DNA of 64,000 bases, taken from Moheibacter sediminis (GTDB lineage: Bacteria; Bacteroidota; Bacteroidia; Flavobacteriales; Weeksellaceae). The notes below the pieces were generated by a model, which did not search any database, had not been told where the DNA came from, and saw only the letters and a program-made list of their open reading frames with translations. The number at the start of each line of letters is the position of its first letter. Positions within the stretch are counted from its first letter, which is position 1. The stretch lies in assembly GCF_900176425.1 (NCBI RefSeq), contig NZ_FWXS01000001.1:434001-498000 (forward strand), written 5' to 3'. A program made the translations under genes and the position numbers. Of the stretch, positions 35,306 to 44,172 are shown piece by piece.

Positions 35306-36010
35306 ATGTCCGATATTTTAGAAAATGTAGATAACATCTGTACATTATTTGAAAACCCTGAAATTTTAAAATATTTTTCCAAGGAAGAATTAGCTGAACT
35401 GAGCCACGAAAAGAAAATAATTTCTTTTAAAAAAGGTGATTTACTCATAGAAGAAGGCGCTACGCCCAAAGGTATTTACTACATCGACAAAGGTACAGCG
35501 AAAATGTTTAAATTGGGCTTCAACGGTAAAGAACAGATTTTGCGTTTCATAAAAACGGGCGACATCTTAGGTTATCGTTCTATTTTGTCTAAACAACCTT
35601 ATGGCGCTTCTGCAACGGCAATGGAAGATACGGAAGTATGTTTCATTCCTGAAAAATTCTTCATAAAAGTTTTGGAACATCATCCGAAATTGTCATTTGA
35701 TATTTTGAGAAGAATCTCTGAAGATTTAGGCGAATCGGCTCAAACCATCACTTTCTTGGCGCAGAAAACGGTGCGTGAACGTTTGGCTGAAGTTTTACTT
35801 TTGCTCGAAAAGAAATTGGGTGTAGACAAAGATGGCTTCATCAAAATTTCTCTTACGCGTGAAGAAATGGCAAACCTCATCGGAACGGCAACTGAATCTG
35901 CAATCCGTTTAATTTCGGAATTTAAAACCGATAATTTAATTGAGGTAGAAGGACGAAAAATCAAAATCCTTGCGCACCAGAAACTGACGAAGCTGGGGCA
36001 TGTAAATTGA
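35306..36010 (+). CDS. Crp/Fnr-family transcriptional regulator
   Basis: 234 residues. A cyclic-nucleotide-binding-like barrel (about 15-130; KKGDLLIEEGATPKGIYYIDKG, GDILGYRSILS) and a C-terminal winged helix (about 155-230) with the recognition helix in SLTREEMANLIGTATESAIRLISEFK. No N-terminal cysteine cluster: there is a single Cys at position 12, so an FNR-type iron-sulfur oxygen sensor is not supported. It probably controls the divergent cco operon, as related regulators do at this conserved position; it may also regulate itself through the shared palindrome. Confidence 0.85.
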   Translation: MSDILENVDNICTLFENPEILKYFSKEELAELSHEKKIISFKKGDLLIEEGATPKGIYYIDKGTAKMFKLGFNGKEQILRFIKTGDILGYRSILSKQPYGASATAMEDTEVCFIPEKFFIKVLEHHPKLSFDILRRISEDLGESAQTITFLAQKTVRERLAEVLLLLEKKLGVDKDGFIKISLTREEMANLIGTATESAIRLISEFKTDNLIEVEGRKIKILAHQKLTKLGHVN

Positions 36011-36036
36011 TTTATTAGAGTTTTTATAAATGATCA

Positions 36037-36315
36037 TTAAAAATTATCCTTGTATTTAAATTCAACAATTCCTTTTTCATTTACATTAAATACAAATTCA
36101 TTTAATATTGTATAATAAAATACGGTTTTACCTCTTTTGTTGTATTGCATAACTATATCCGGCTCTCCCCAGTTTTCCTTAAATGTTTTGAAAGAAACTG
36201 GAATTTCGGTGTTAGAAAATTTTGAGGTATAATGTCTTTCATAAAATATGATGGCTGTAATTCCTGTAATTATAAAAAGAATCAACATCGAAACAAGATT
36301 CTCAACTTTTTTCAT
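36037..36315 (-). CDS. Small membrane-anchored hypothetical protein
   Basis: 92 residues, no family recognised. One N-terminal membrane helix (about 8-25, LVSMLILFIITGITAIIF) and a small soluble domain with FKENWGEPDIVMQYNKRGKTVFYYTI, reminiscent of the SmpA/BamE-type fold in which GEPD/GxPD precedes strands, but too short for a firm call. AT-rich, single gene, without a visible promoter. Confidence 0.5.
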   Translation of the reverse strand: MKKVENLVSMLILFIITGITAIIFYERHYTSKFSNTEIPVSFKTFKENWGEPDIVMQYNKRGKTVFYYTILNEFVFNVNEKGIVEFKYKDNF

Positions 36316-36473
36316 TTTAAGATAATTTCAGTTAAAACGATAAAATCAATCTGAAATTTCAAGGAAAAATTATTTAAATAACCTTTACCCAATGAAAGTA
36401 GAAGTTTTATTGATAGTTTTTAATTACAACATCATATAATAGTAATTATTTAAGAAAAAAAACGCAGAAAAGA

Positions 36474-36540
36474 CACAATTATCTTGAGGAAATTTTAGAA
36501 AGGATTTTACAAAGAATGGGGAAGATTGTTAATGATTTGT
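36474..36540 (+). pseudogene. Degenerate duplicate of the 3' end of the HD-hydrolase gene
   Basis: About 67 bases align with 26356-26422, covering the last 15 or so codons of the HD-domain gene and 9 bases after its stop. Shared runs include GATTTTACAAAG and TTAATGATTTG. The copy is broken by a frameshift after LEEILER, yet FYKEWG continues in the next frame. The rest of the 287-base gap 36316-36602 shows no gene. Confidence 0.6.
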
Positions 36541-36602
36541 AAAGACGGAAATTTAAGATTGAATTTCACTTATATTTAAGCCTCAAAAATAACAATCACA
36601 CA

Positions 36603-39077
36603 ATGCGGAAGTTTTTCTACTTTTTATTTTTTCTTATTACCATCTCTAATTTTGCCCAATCGCCTAAAAAAACCAATTCATCAGAAATTTATGAATCGAT
36701 CCAAAAACTTAATTTTTTAGGTTCGGTTTTGTACGTGGCAGCGCATCCTGACGATGAAAATACCCATTTGATTTCGTATTTTGCAAACGATGTTCACGCT
36801 CGTACAGCATATATTTCTCTGACGCGTGGCGATGGCGGACAAAATCTAATCGGGCCTGAATTGCGTGAATTGTTAGGAGTCATCCGCACGCAGGAATTGA
36901 TGCAAGCAAGGAAAATAGATGGTGGAATTCAGTATTTTTCGAGAGCCAATGATTTCGGTTTTTCCAAACACCCAGACGAAACATTTGAAATCTGGGATAA
37001 AGAACAAGTTTTGAGTGATTTGGTATATGTGATTCGGCAATTTCAACCCGATATTATCATCAACCGTTTTGACCACCGTTCACCAGGAACTACTCACGGA
37101 CACCACACGGGATCAGCTATGTTGAGTGTCGAAGCATTTGATATTGCAAACGATAAAACTAAATTTCCTGAACACTTAAATCAGTATTCAACTTGGAGTC
37201 CAAAACGATTATTTTTTAACCAATCCTGGTTTTTTTATGGAAGTCAGGAAAAATTTGACCAAGCCGACAAAAGTAAATTATTTCAGTTAGACATCGGTTC
37301 TTATTATCCTACTTTAGGTTTGAGTAATTCTGAAATTGCCGCCAAAAGCCGCAGCCAGCACAGCTCACAAGGATTTGGCGCGACGCCGGAACGTGGTGTT
37401 GATTTGGAATACCTCGAAATTGTCAAAGGAACGCAGCCGCAAAAAGATGTTTTTGAAGGAATTGATACGAGTTGGAATCGAGTAAGAGGCGGTAAGGAAA
37501 TCGGAGAAATTCTTTCGAAAGTGGAAAAAGAATTTGAATTTAAAAATCCGTCGAAATCCGTTCCTGAATTGATAAAAGCGTATCAATTGATTCAAAAATT
37601 AGAAGACAAACATTGGCGGGAAATCAAATCGGAAGAAATAAAAAACATTATCGTTTCATGCGCCGGATTGTATCTGGAAGTGGTTTCGAGCTCGACGACT
37701 GCGGTCGCAGGAGAGAATTTGAAATTCAATTTGGAAGCAATTAATAGAAGCGAACTTTCCATCAAATTAAATTCAGTTAAAGTCAATGACAAAACTATTT
37801 CAGTTGATTCAAATTTAACCAACAATAAAATCTTAAAATCTGAAAATTCATTTCAGATTCCTGACAATAAAATTCCTACAACTCCTTATTGGCTCAACGA
37901 AAAAGGAAGTTTAGGAATGTACAAAGTTTCTGATGGTGAATTGATTGGATTGCCGGAAACGCCCGATGCTTTTTCAGTAAAATTTAATTTAAGTATTGAA
38001 AATCAGCAGTTTGAAATTTTAAGACCTTTGGTTTATAAAATAAATGACCCAACAAAAGGCGAAACTTATAAACCATTCGTCATTGTTCCGAAGGCTATTG
38101 TAAATGTGGAAGAAAAAGTGTTGATTTTCGCGGATGAAAGACCTCAAAAAGTTGCTGTGAAGGTAAAATCTTTTACAGAAAATTTGAAAGGAAATTTAAG
38201 CTTAAAAGCTGCCGGCTGGAAAATTTCTCCTGGAAATCAAGAAATTTCATTGAATGTAAAAGGTGAAGAAAAAATATTTTGGTTTGAAGTTTCACCTCCT
38301 GAAAATCAATCTGAAACAGAATTAATTCCACAATTGAAAATTGGAAATGAAATTTTTGATAAACAAATGTTTGAATTGAATTATGAGCATATTCCCGAAC
38401 AAAAAATTTTATTGCCAGGCGGAAGTAAATTGGTTCATATTGACATTCAGAAAAAAGGAGAAAAAATCGGATACATCATTGGGGCAGGAGATTCGGTTCC
38501 TGAAAATCTAAGACAAATCGGATATGATGTTCAAATCATTTCTCCGCAAAACATTACAACAGAAAATTTGAAAGATTATGATGCCATTGTTTTGGGAATC
38601 AGAGCATTTAATGTAATTCCCGAATTGAAATTCAAAAACCAAATTTTGTTTGATTATGTGAAAAACGGAGGAAATCTGATTGTTCAATATAACACTTCAC
38701 GAGATGTTTTTACAGAAGAAATCGCACCTTTTCCGCTTATACTTTCGCGTGACCGTGTGACTGATGAAAATTCGGAAGTTAAATTTTTGAACGAAAATCA
38801 CCCTGCTTTGAATTTTCCCAATAAAATTACATCGAAGGATTTTACAGGTTGGAACCAAGAGCGAGGGCTGTATTTTCCATCCGATTGGTCGAAAGAATTT
38901 GTGCCGCTTTTGTCGATGCACGACAAAGGAGAATCCGCTATGAAAGGCAGTTTGCTGGTCGCCAAATACGGGAAAGGAAATTATGTTTACACTGGTTTGA
39001 GTTTCTTCCGCCTTTTGCCGGAAGGTGTTCCGGGCGCGTATCGTTTGTTTGCGAATTTATTGTCACTAGGAAAATAA
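36603..39077 (+). CDS. Secreted PIG-L family deacetylase with C-terminal ThuA-like domain
   Basis: 824 residues. Signal peptide 1-19 (ending NFAQ). The PIG-L/LmbE domain (about 38-300) has the zinc motif AAHPDDE (46-52) and the later THGHHTG. The middle (about 370-600) is beta-rich, and the C-terminal part (about 620-824) resembles a class-I glutamine-amidotransferase-like fold used as a binding domain (YDAIVLGIRAFN, GGNLIVQYNTS). Such multidomain proteins are common in Bacteroidota and are thought to deacetylate an N-acetylated sugar; the substrate here is not known. The next two genes, a 36-residue peptide and a sodium symporter, begin 2 and 114 bases after its stop, suggesting a joint uptake function. 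Confidence 0.88.
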   Translation: MRKFFYFLFFLITISNFAQSPKKTNSSEIYESIQKLNFLGSVLYVAAHPDDENTHLISYFANDVHARTAYISLTRGDGGQNLIGPELRELLGVIRTQELMQARKIDGGIQYFSRANDFGFSKHPDETFEIWDKEQVLSDLVYVIRQFQPDIIINRFDHRSPGTTHGHHTGSAMLSVEAFDIANDKTKFPEHLNQYSTWSPKRLFFNQSWFFYGSQEKFDQADKSKLFQLDIGSYYPTLGLSNSEIAAKSRSQHSSQGFGATPERGVDLEYLEIVKGTQPQKDVFEGIDTSWNRVRGGKEIGEILSKVEKEFEFKNPSKSVPELIKAYQLIQKLEDKHWREIKSEEIKNIIVSCAGLYLEVVSSSTTAVAGENLKFNLEAINRSELSIKLNSVKVNDKTISVDSNLTNNKILKSENSFQIPDNKIPTTPYWLNEKGSLGMYKVSDGELIGLPETPDAFSVKFNLSIENQQFEILRPLVYKINDPTKGETYKPFVIVPKAIVNVEEKVLIFADERPQKVAVKVKSFTENLKGNLSLKAAGWKISPGNQEISLNVKGEEKIFWFEVSPPENQSETELIPQLKIGNEIFDKQMFELNYEHIPEQKILLPGGSKLVHIDIQKKGEKIGYIIGAGDSVPENLRQIGYDVQIISPQNITTENLKDYDAIVLGIRAFNVIPELKFKNQILFDYVKNGGNLIVQYNTSRDVFTEEIAPFPLILSRDRVTDENSEVKFLNENHPALNFPNKITSKDFTGWNQERGLYFPSDWSKEFVPLLSMHDKGESAMKGSLLVAKYGKGNYVYTGLSFFRLLPEGVPGAYRLFANLLSLGK

Positions 39078-39079
39078 AT

Positions 39080-39190
39080 ATGGAAAATAAATTGGAATCA
39101 AAAAGGATTTGGAAAAAATCTTATACTTGGGTTTTGCTCGTCAACGCCGCTTATATCATTGTGTTTTATTTGTTAATGAAATTTTTGTAA
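39080..39190 (+). CDS. Small membrane peptide between the deacetylase and the symporter
   Basis: 36 residues starting 2 bases after the PIG-L stop and ending 1 base before the symporter start. A basic N-terminus (ESKRIWKKSYTW) is followed by one membrane helix (VLLVNAAYIIVFYLLMKF). The tight packing and the single helix resemble small companion subunits of sodium/solute symporters. No sequence family is recognised. Confidence 0.7.
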   Translation: MENKLESKRIWKKSYTWVLLVNAAYIIVFYLLMKFL

Positions 39191-39191
39191 A

Positions 39192-40874
39192 ATGCAGTGG
39201 ATTGACTGGTTGATATTGATAAGTTCCATGCTGTTCATCGTGATTTACGGTACATGGAAAACGCGCGGAAGTCAAAATGTACAAGACTTCTTGAAAGGAA
39301 ATGATTCCACTTGGTTCACGGTCGGATTGTCAGTGATGGCCACGCAAGCGAGTGCGATTACGTTTCTTTCCACGCCCGGACAAGCATTCCATGACGGAAT
39401 GGGGTTTGTGCAATTCTATTTCGGATTGCCGATTGCGATGGTCATCATTTGTCTCGTTTTCATTCCGATTTATCATAAATTAAATGTTTATACGGCTTAC
39501 GAATTTTTGGAAAGTCGTTTCGATCAGAAAACCAGAGCGTTAACGGCTATTTTATTTTTAATTCAAAGAGGGTTGTCGTGTGGAATTACAATTTTCGCAC
39601 CGGCGATTATTTTATCAGCAGTTTTAGGTTGGAATCTGATTTGGCTCAACATCATTCTCGGCGTTTTGGTTATTATTTACACCGTTTCCGGTGGAACAAA
39701 AGCTGTAAACGTCACGCAGAAACAGCAAATGGCGATTATGATGGGAGGAATGGCGGTAGCATTTGTGATTTTGGTTTATTCGCTTCCGGACGGAATTAAT
39801 TTCGGAAATGCGATGCAAATTGCGGCGGCAAGCGGGAAGATGGAAATTCTCGATTTTTCGTTTGATTTTGATAATCGATATACTTTTTGGAGCGGAATTA
39901 TCGGCGGAACTTTTCTCGCATTGTCTTATTTCGGAACGGATCAGAGTCAGGTCCAGCGCTATCTTTCAGGAAAATCGGTGAAAGAGAGTCAAATGGGAAT
40001 GATCATGAACGGACTTTTGAAAGTACCGATGCAATTTTTTATTCTTTTGGTTGGAGTGATGGTTTTCTTGTTTTATCAATTTAATTCCTCTCCGCTTAAT
40101 TTCAATCCGGTAGCGACGAAAAGTATTGCAAATTCAAATTATGTGCAAGAATATTTGGATTTGGAAAAACAGCAAAATGAAAATTTTGAATCGAAAAAGA
40201 ATTTAATGTTTGATTATGTAAATGCTCCATCCAATGAAAAAGAAAATATCCAAAAAGAAATTGTTTCATTAAATCAAAAAGACAGAGAGTTACGAAACGA
40301 AGCGCAAACCGTTATAAAAAAAGCGAATCCGCAAGCTGAAGCAAATGATAAAGATTACGTTTTCATTCATTTCATATTGAATCATTTGCCAAAAGGCGTG
40401 ATTGGGCTTTTGCTGGCCATGGCTTTGTGTGCGGCGATGTCTTCCACTTCTTCGGAATTGAATGCATTGGCGACCACGACCACAATGGATTTGTACAAAC
40501 GAAACCAAAAGTCAGAAAAGCCTGATAATCATTACCTGAAAGCCTCGAAATGGTTCACACTTTTGTGGGGTATTTTGGCGATTTTGTTTGCGTGTGTGGC
40601 GAATTTATTTGATAATTTAATTCAGCTTGTCAATATCATTGGATCTATATTCTATGGAAATGTTTTGGGGATTTTCCTGCTGGCATTTTTCTTTAAATTT
40701 ATTAAGTCCAATTCGGTTTTTATCTCAGCATTAATTACGCAAATAATCGTAATATTTGGGTGGTGGTATGATTGGATGCCTTATTTGTGGCTGAATTTGT
40801 TTGGATGTATAGTTGTAATTATTTTAGCAATAATAATTCAAATGTCTTCCAAAAGCTTAAGTTTAGAAAAATAA
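39192..40874 (+). CDS. Sodium:solute symporter (SSS family)
   Basis: 560 residues, about 13-14 membrane helices. Typical segments are GLSVMATQASAITFLSTPGQAFHDGMGFVQF, YTAYEFLESRFDQKTRAL, YTVSGGTKAVNVT and LSYFGTDQSQVQRYLSGKS. A 70-residue charged cytoplasmic loop (about 310-385) precedes the last helices. It imports a solute with Na+. The genome position behind the PIG-L deacetylase suggests a sugar or sugar-derived substrate, but this is inference. Confidence 0.93.
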   Translation: MQWIDWLILISSMLFIVIYGTWKTRGSQNVQDFLKGNDSTWFTVGLSVMATQASAITFLSTPGQAFHDGMGFVQFYFGLPIAMVIICLVFIPIYHKLNVYTAYEFLESRFDQKTRALTAILFLIQRGLSCGITIFAPAIILSAVLGWNLIWLNIILGVLVIIYTVSGGTKAVNVTQKQQMAIMMGGMAVAFVILVYSLPDGINFGNAMQIAAASGKMEILDFSFDFDNRYTFWSGIIGGTFLALSYFGTDQSQVQRYLSGKSVKESQMGMIMNGLLKVPMQFFILLVGVMVFLFYQFNSSPLNFNPVATKSIANSNYVQEYLDLEKQQNENFESKKNLMFDYVNAPSNEKENIQKEIVSLNQKDRELRNEAQTVIKKANPQAEANDKDYVFIHFILNHLPKGVIGLLLAMALCAAMSSTSSELNALATTTTMDLYKRNQKSEKPDNHYLKASKWFTLLWGILAILFACVANLFDNLIQLVNIIGSIFYGNVLGIFLLAFFFKFIKSNSVFISALITQIIVIFGWWYDWMPYLWLNLFGCIVVIILAIIIQMSSKSLSLEK

Positions 40875-40875
40875 A

Positions 40876-40906
40876 ATTGGATATTTAAAATCAATTTTTA
40901 TATTTG
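40876..40906 (+). promoter_or_regulatory. Promoter of the trp operon
   Basis: ATTG (40876-40879), a 19-base spacer and a perfect TATATTTG (40899-40906). Transcription should begin about 7 bases further, within 5 or so bases of the trpL start codon, so the leader peptide would be translated from a nearly leaderless RNA. Confidence 0.65.
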
Positions 40907-40916
40907 TAAAATCAAA

Positions 40917-40976
40917 ATGAGAAAAATAATATTAAATAACAATTGGTGGTGGATTTCGCAACTTCATAAGTCGTGA
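40917..40976 (+). CDS. trpL: trp operon leader peptide
   Basis: 19 residues containing three consecutive Trp codons (TGG TGG TGG at 40944-40952), in the sequence NNNWWWISQ, before a TGA stop. It lies just downstream of the trp promoter and upstream of the attenuator, as expected of a leader peptide that senses charged tRNA-Trp by ribosome stalling. Very short, so translation rests on the Trp codons and context. Confidence 0.85.
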   Translation: MRKIILNNNWWWISQLHKS

Positions 40977-41020
40977 AAGAACTCCTCTTGTTTATAAAAT
41001 CAAAGGCCTGTCTTCATGAC
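40970..41020 (+). promoter_or_regulatory. Putative antiterminator fold of the trp leader
   Basis: Bases 40970-40980 (GTCGTGAAAGA, covering the trpL stop) can pair with 41011-41020 (TCTTCATGAC) in 10 pairs with one bulge and one G-U. Pairing uses bases needed for the terminator stem. A ribosome stalled at Trp codons leaves the first arm free; one at the stop codon would cover it. Confidence 0.55.
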
Positions 41021-41033
41021 AGGCCTTTTTTTA
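41002..41033 (+). terminator. trp attenuator (Rho-independent)
   Basis: Eleven-base perfect stem AAAGGCCTGTC / GACAGGCCTTT (41002-41012 and 41018-41028), a 5-base loop TTCAT and a run of seven T. It ends 22 bases before trpE. Confidence 0.93.
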
Positions 41034-41054
41034 TTCAATAAAATCTAAATTAAA

Positions 41055-42455
41055 ATGAAATATAAATTACATACAAAAAGTATAAATTTTCTGGCTGATA
41101 CCATCACGCCGGTGTCGGTCTATCTCAGATTGAGAGACAAATTCCCAAATAGTATTTTGTTGGAAAGCAGTGATTACAGAGCCAATGACAATACGTTTAG
41201 CTACATATGCAGCGCACCGATTGCCTTTATCAAAATCCAAAATGAAATCATCACACAGCAATTTCCGGATGGTAGAAATACACTCACTGAAATTAGAAAA
41301 GATACCGATGTGGTTCAAATTATTCAAGATTTTGCGACTTCATTTGAAGCCGAAGATTCTCAATTGAAATTCATTCACAATGGACTTTTCGGCTACATCG
41401 CTTATGACGCCGTGCGGTATTTTGAAAATATCGAATTGAAAATGAAGAAAGATAAGTTGGATATTCCTGATATTTATTATGCTGTTTATCAAAATGTTGT
41501 AGCAATTAATCATTTCAATAATGAAGCTTATATCTTTCATCATGGGATTTCAGAAGGAGAAGATAAAACGCAGGAAATCGCGCAATTATTAAAAGTAAAA
41601 ACTTTCGCAGAATTCCAATTTAAAAAAGAAGATGAAGTCACCACGAATATTTCAGATGAAGATTTCAAGAAATTGGTTTCAAAATGTAAACAACATTGTC
41701 AGCGTGGCGACGTATTTCAGATTGTGGTTTCCAAAAGGTTTTCCCAGAAATTTTCAGGTGATGAATTCAATGTTTACAGGACGCTCCGAAGCATCAATCC
41801 TTCGCCTTATTTATTTTATTTTGATTATGGTGATTTTAAAATTTTCGGTAGTTCACCTGAAGCACAATTAATTATGAAAGACGGACAAGCTGAAATTCAT
41901 CCAATCGCAGGAACAATCAAACGAACTGGAAATGATGAACAAGATGCTGAACTCGCTAAAAAATTAAGTGAAGACAAAAAAGAAAACAGCGAACATGTTA
42001 TGTTGGTAGATTTGGCGCGCAATGATTTGAGCAGAAATGCCAAAAATGTAAAAGTTGAAACCTACCGCGAAGTCCAATTTTTCTCTCATGTCATTCATTT
42101 GGTAAGTAAAGTTTCAGGTAAAATCAAACCGGAAATTTCTCCTTTCAAAGTGGTAGCAGAAACGTTTCCTGCAGGGACATTGAGTGGTGCTCCGAAACAT
42201 AATGCAATGAAAATTATCGACAAATACGAAAATATAAATCGTCAGTTTTATGGTGGGGCGATCGGATTTATGGATTTCAAAGGAAATTTTAACCACGCAA
42301 TTATCATCCGCTCTTTTTTGAGTAAAAATCATACACTGCATTATCAGGCCGGGGCAGGAATAGTTTCAGAAAGCACACCTGAAAATGAATTGCAGGAAGT
42401 TTACAATAAACTCGGTGCGCTGAACAAAGCACTTGAATTAGCAGAAAAAATTTAA
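41055..42455 (+). CDS. trpE: Anthranilate synthase component I
   Basis: 466 residues. The chorismate-binding domain includes the family signature [19 protein letters not shown] and the catalytic segments [12 protein letters not shown] and [12 protein letters not shown]. The N-terminal region has [16 protein letters not shown], the LLES motif associated with tryptophan feedback inhibition. With TrpG it converts chorismate and glutamine to anthranilate. First structural gene, expression controlled by the attenuator. Confidence 0.96.
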   Translation: MKYKLHTKSINFLADTITPVSVYLRLRDKFPNSILLESSDYRANDNTFSYICSAPIAFIKIQNEIITQQFPDGRNTLTEIRKDTDVVQIIQDFATSFEAEDSQLKFIHNGLFGYIAYDAVRYFENIELKMKKDKLDIPDIYYAVYQNVVAINHFNNEAYIFHHGISEGEDKTQEIAQLLKVKTFAEFQFKKEDEVTTNISDEDFKKLVSKCKQHCQRGDVFQIVVSKRFSQKFSGDEFNVYRTLRSINPSPYLFYFDYGDFKIFGSSPEAQLIMKDGQAEIHPIAGTIKRTGNDEQDAELAKKLSEDKKENSEHVMLVDLARNDLSRNAKNVKVETYREVQFFSHVIHLVSKVSGKIKPEISPFKVVAETFPAGTLSGAPKHNAMKIIDKYENINRQFYGGAIGFMDFKGNFNHAIIIRSFLSKNHTLHYQAGAGIVSESTPENELQEVYNKLGALNKALELAEKI

Positions 42456-42524
42456 ACTATGAAATTGCAGATTACCTCCTTTGAGGCGGTAAAAACATTT
42501 CACGAACACAAAAAAACAAATAAA

Positions 42525-43106
42525 ATGAATGTGAGTAAAAACAAAATATTGGTAATCGACAACTATGATTCATTTGTGTACAATCTGGTTCATTATTTAG
42601 AAGAATTAGATTGCGAAGTCACGGTTAAACGAAATAATCAAATCGAATTAGAAGAGGTAAATGAATTTCAAAAAATTCTGCTTTCTCCCGGTCCCGGAAT
42701 TCCCTCTGAAGCCGGAATCATGAACGAAGTCATTCAAAAATATGCCGCTACGAAAAGCATTTTTGGTGTATGTTTAGGGCAGCAGGCGATAGGTGAGGTT
42801 TTCGGTGGGAAATTAGACAATCTCAACGATGTGTACCACGGCGTTTCGAGCTTTACCATACGAACTTTGGACGATGAGAAAATTTACAATGACGTTCCCA
42901 AATATTTCGAAGTCGGACGCTATCATTCCTGGGTGGTTTCCAATGATGAATTTCCGGAAGAATTAGAAATCACGGCAGTCGATGAAAACGGACAAATCAT
43001 GTCTTTGCGCCACAAACATTACGATTTGCGCGGTGTCCAGTTTCATCCGGAAAGCATTTTGACTCCGCAGGGAAAGAAAATAATTGAAAACTGGGTAAAT
43101 AATTAA
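42525..43106 (+). CDS. trpG: Anthranilate synthase component II (glutamine amidotransferase)
   Basis: 193 residues from the ATG at 42525; a start at 42459 would add 22 residues unlike TrpG, whose fold begins at KILVIDNYDSFVYNLVHYLEE. The catalytic Cys is in GVCLGQQAIGEVFGG and the His and Glu in VQFHPESIL. It releases ammonia from glutamine for TrpE. Separate from trpE by 69 bases, not fused. Confidence 0.94.
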   Translation: MNVSKNKILVIDNYDSFVYNLVHYLEELDCEVTVKRNNQIELEEVNEFQKILLSPGPGIPSEAGIMNEVIQKYAATKSIFGVCLGQQAIGEVFGGKLDNLNDVYHGVSSFTIRTLDDEKIYNDVPKYFEVGRYHSWVVSNDEFPEELEITAVDENGQIMSLRHKHYDLRGVQFHPESILTPQGKKIIENWVNN

Positions 43107-43179
43107 ACCAAAAATACTCCTCATAGAGAGAAACTCAAATCCAATTCGTCAGAATAATTTAAGACAAAATCAAAAAACG

Positions 43180-44172
43180 ATGACACGCATAATTCAAAGG
43201 CTAACACACTTCGAACAGCTCAGCAAAGAAGAAGCGAAAAAACTATTAATTGATATTTCACAAGGTGAATTCAATGCCAATTCGATTGCTGTATTGTTGA
43301 CTGTTTTTATGATGCGTCCGATTACGATAGACGAATTGGAAGGGTTTCGAGATGCCCTTCTCGAATCCTGCATAAAAGTTGATTTTTCTGAATATGAAAC
43401 GATTGATTTATGCGGAACAGGCGGTGACGGGAAACATACTTTCAATATTTCCACTTTGGCTTCGTTAGTCGTTGCAGGTTCGGGAATTATGGTGACGAAA
43501 CATGGTAATTATGGGGTTTCTTCTATCAGCGGAAGCAGCAATGTTTTGGAGCAATTGGGAGTGAAATTCAGCAATGAACAAGACTTCCTGAAACGTTGTC
43601 TGGAAGAAGCAAATATCTGTATTTTACATGCACCATTGTTTCATCCGGCAATGAAAAATGTAGCGCCAATTCGCAAAGATTTAGGTTTGAAGACATTTTT
43701 TAATATGCTGGGTCCGATGATCAACCCTTCTCAACCGAAAAATCAATTGGTGGGTGTTTTTGATTTGGAATTGATGCGTATTTATGGTTACACTTATCAA
43801 AAAACTGATAAAAATTTCACCATCATTCACTCACTTTCAGGTCATGATGAAATCTCACTGACAACAAATTGTAAATACATTTCGAACGATGCAGAAGGAA
43901 TTATAAAACCTTCTTATTTTGGGATTAATTACACAAAAGAAACTGAAATTTCAGGAGGAAATTCTGAAAAGCAATCGGCAGAAATATTTCTTCAAATAAT
44001 TAATGGAAACGGAACGCAAGCACAAAATAATGTGGTTTGCGCAAATGCAGCGGCTGCAATTTCTACAATTAAAAAGATTCCTTTGATGAATGCTTTTGAA
44101 CAAGCACAAGAATCACTCAAAATGGGATTTGCAAAAGAGTCTTTGAATAAGTTAATCCAATCAAGCAAATGA
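43180..44172 (+). CDS. trpD: Anthranilate phosphoribosyltransferase
   Basis: 330 residues. The PRPP-binding glycine motif DLCGTGGDGKHTFNISTLAS and the anthranilate pocket KHGNYGVSSISGSSNVLEQLG are intact; HPAMKNVAPIRKDLGLKTFFNMLGPMINP is typical. It adds phosphoribose to anthranilate. Overlaps trpC by 4 bases. Confidence 0.96.
   Translation: MTRIIQRLTHFEQLSKEEAKKLLIDISQGEFNANSIAVLLTVFMMRPITIDELEGFRDALLESCIKVDFSEYETIDLCGTGGDGKHTFNISTLASLVVAGSGIMVTKHGNYGVSSISGSSNVLEQLGVKFSNEQDFLKRCLEEANICILHAPLFHPAMKNVAPIRKDLGLKTFFNMLGPMINPSQPKNQLVGVFDLELMRIYGYTYQKTDKNFTIIHSLSGHDEISLTTNCKYISNDAEGIIKPSYFGINYTKETEISGGNSEKQSAEIFLQIINGNGTQAQNNVVCANAAAAISTIKKIPLMNAFEQAQESLKMGFAKESLNKLIQSSK

Noticed and set aside
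35306-36010. Regulator as a true FNR oxygen sensor
   Set aside because: An FNR needs four cysteines for its 4Fe-4S cluster; only one N-terminal Cys is present.
42459-42524. 22-codon N-terminal extension of TrpG
   Set aside because: TrpG begins at the ILVIDNYDSF strand; the extension has no similarity to the family, and a second ATG lies at the expected place.
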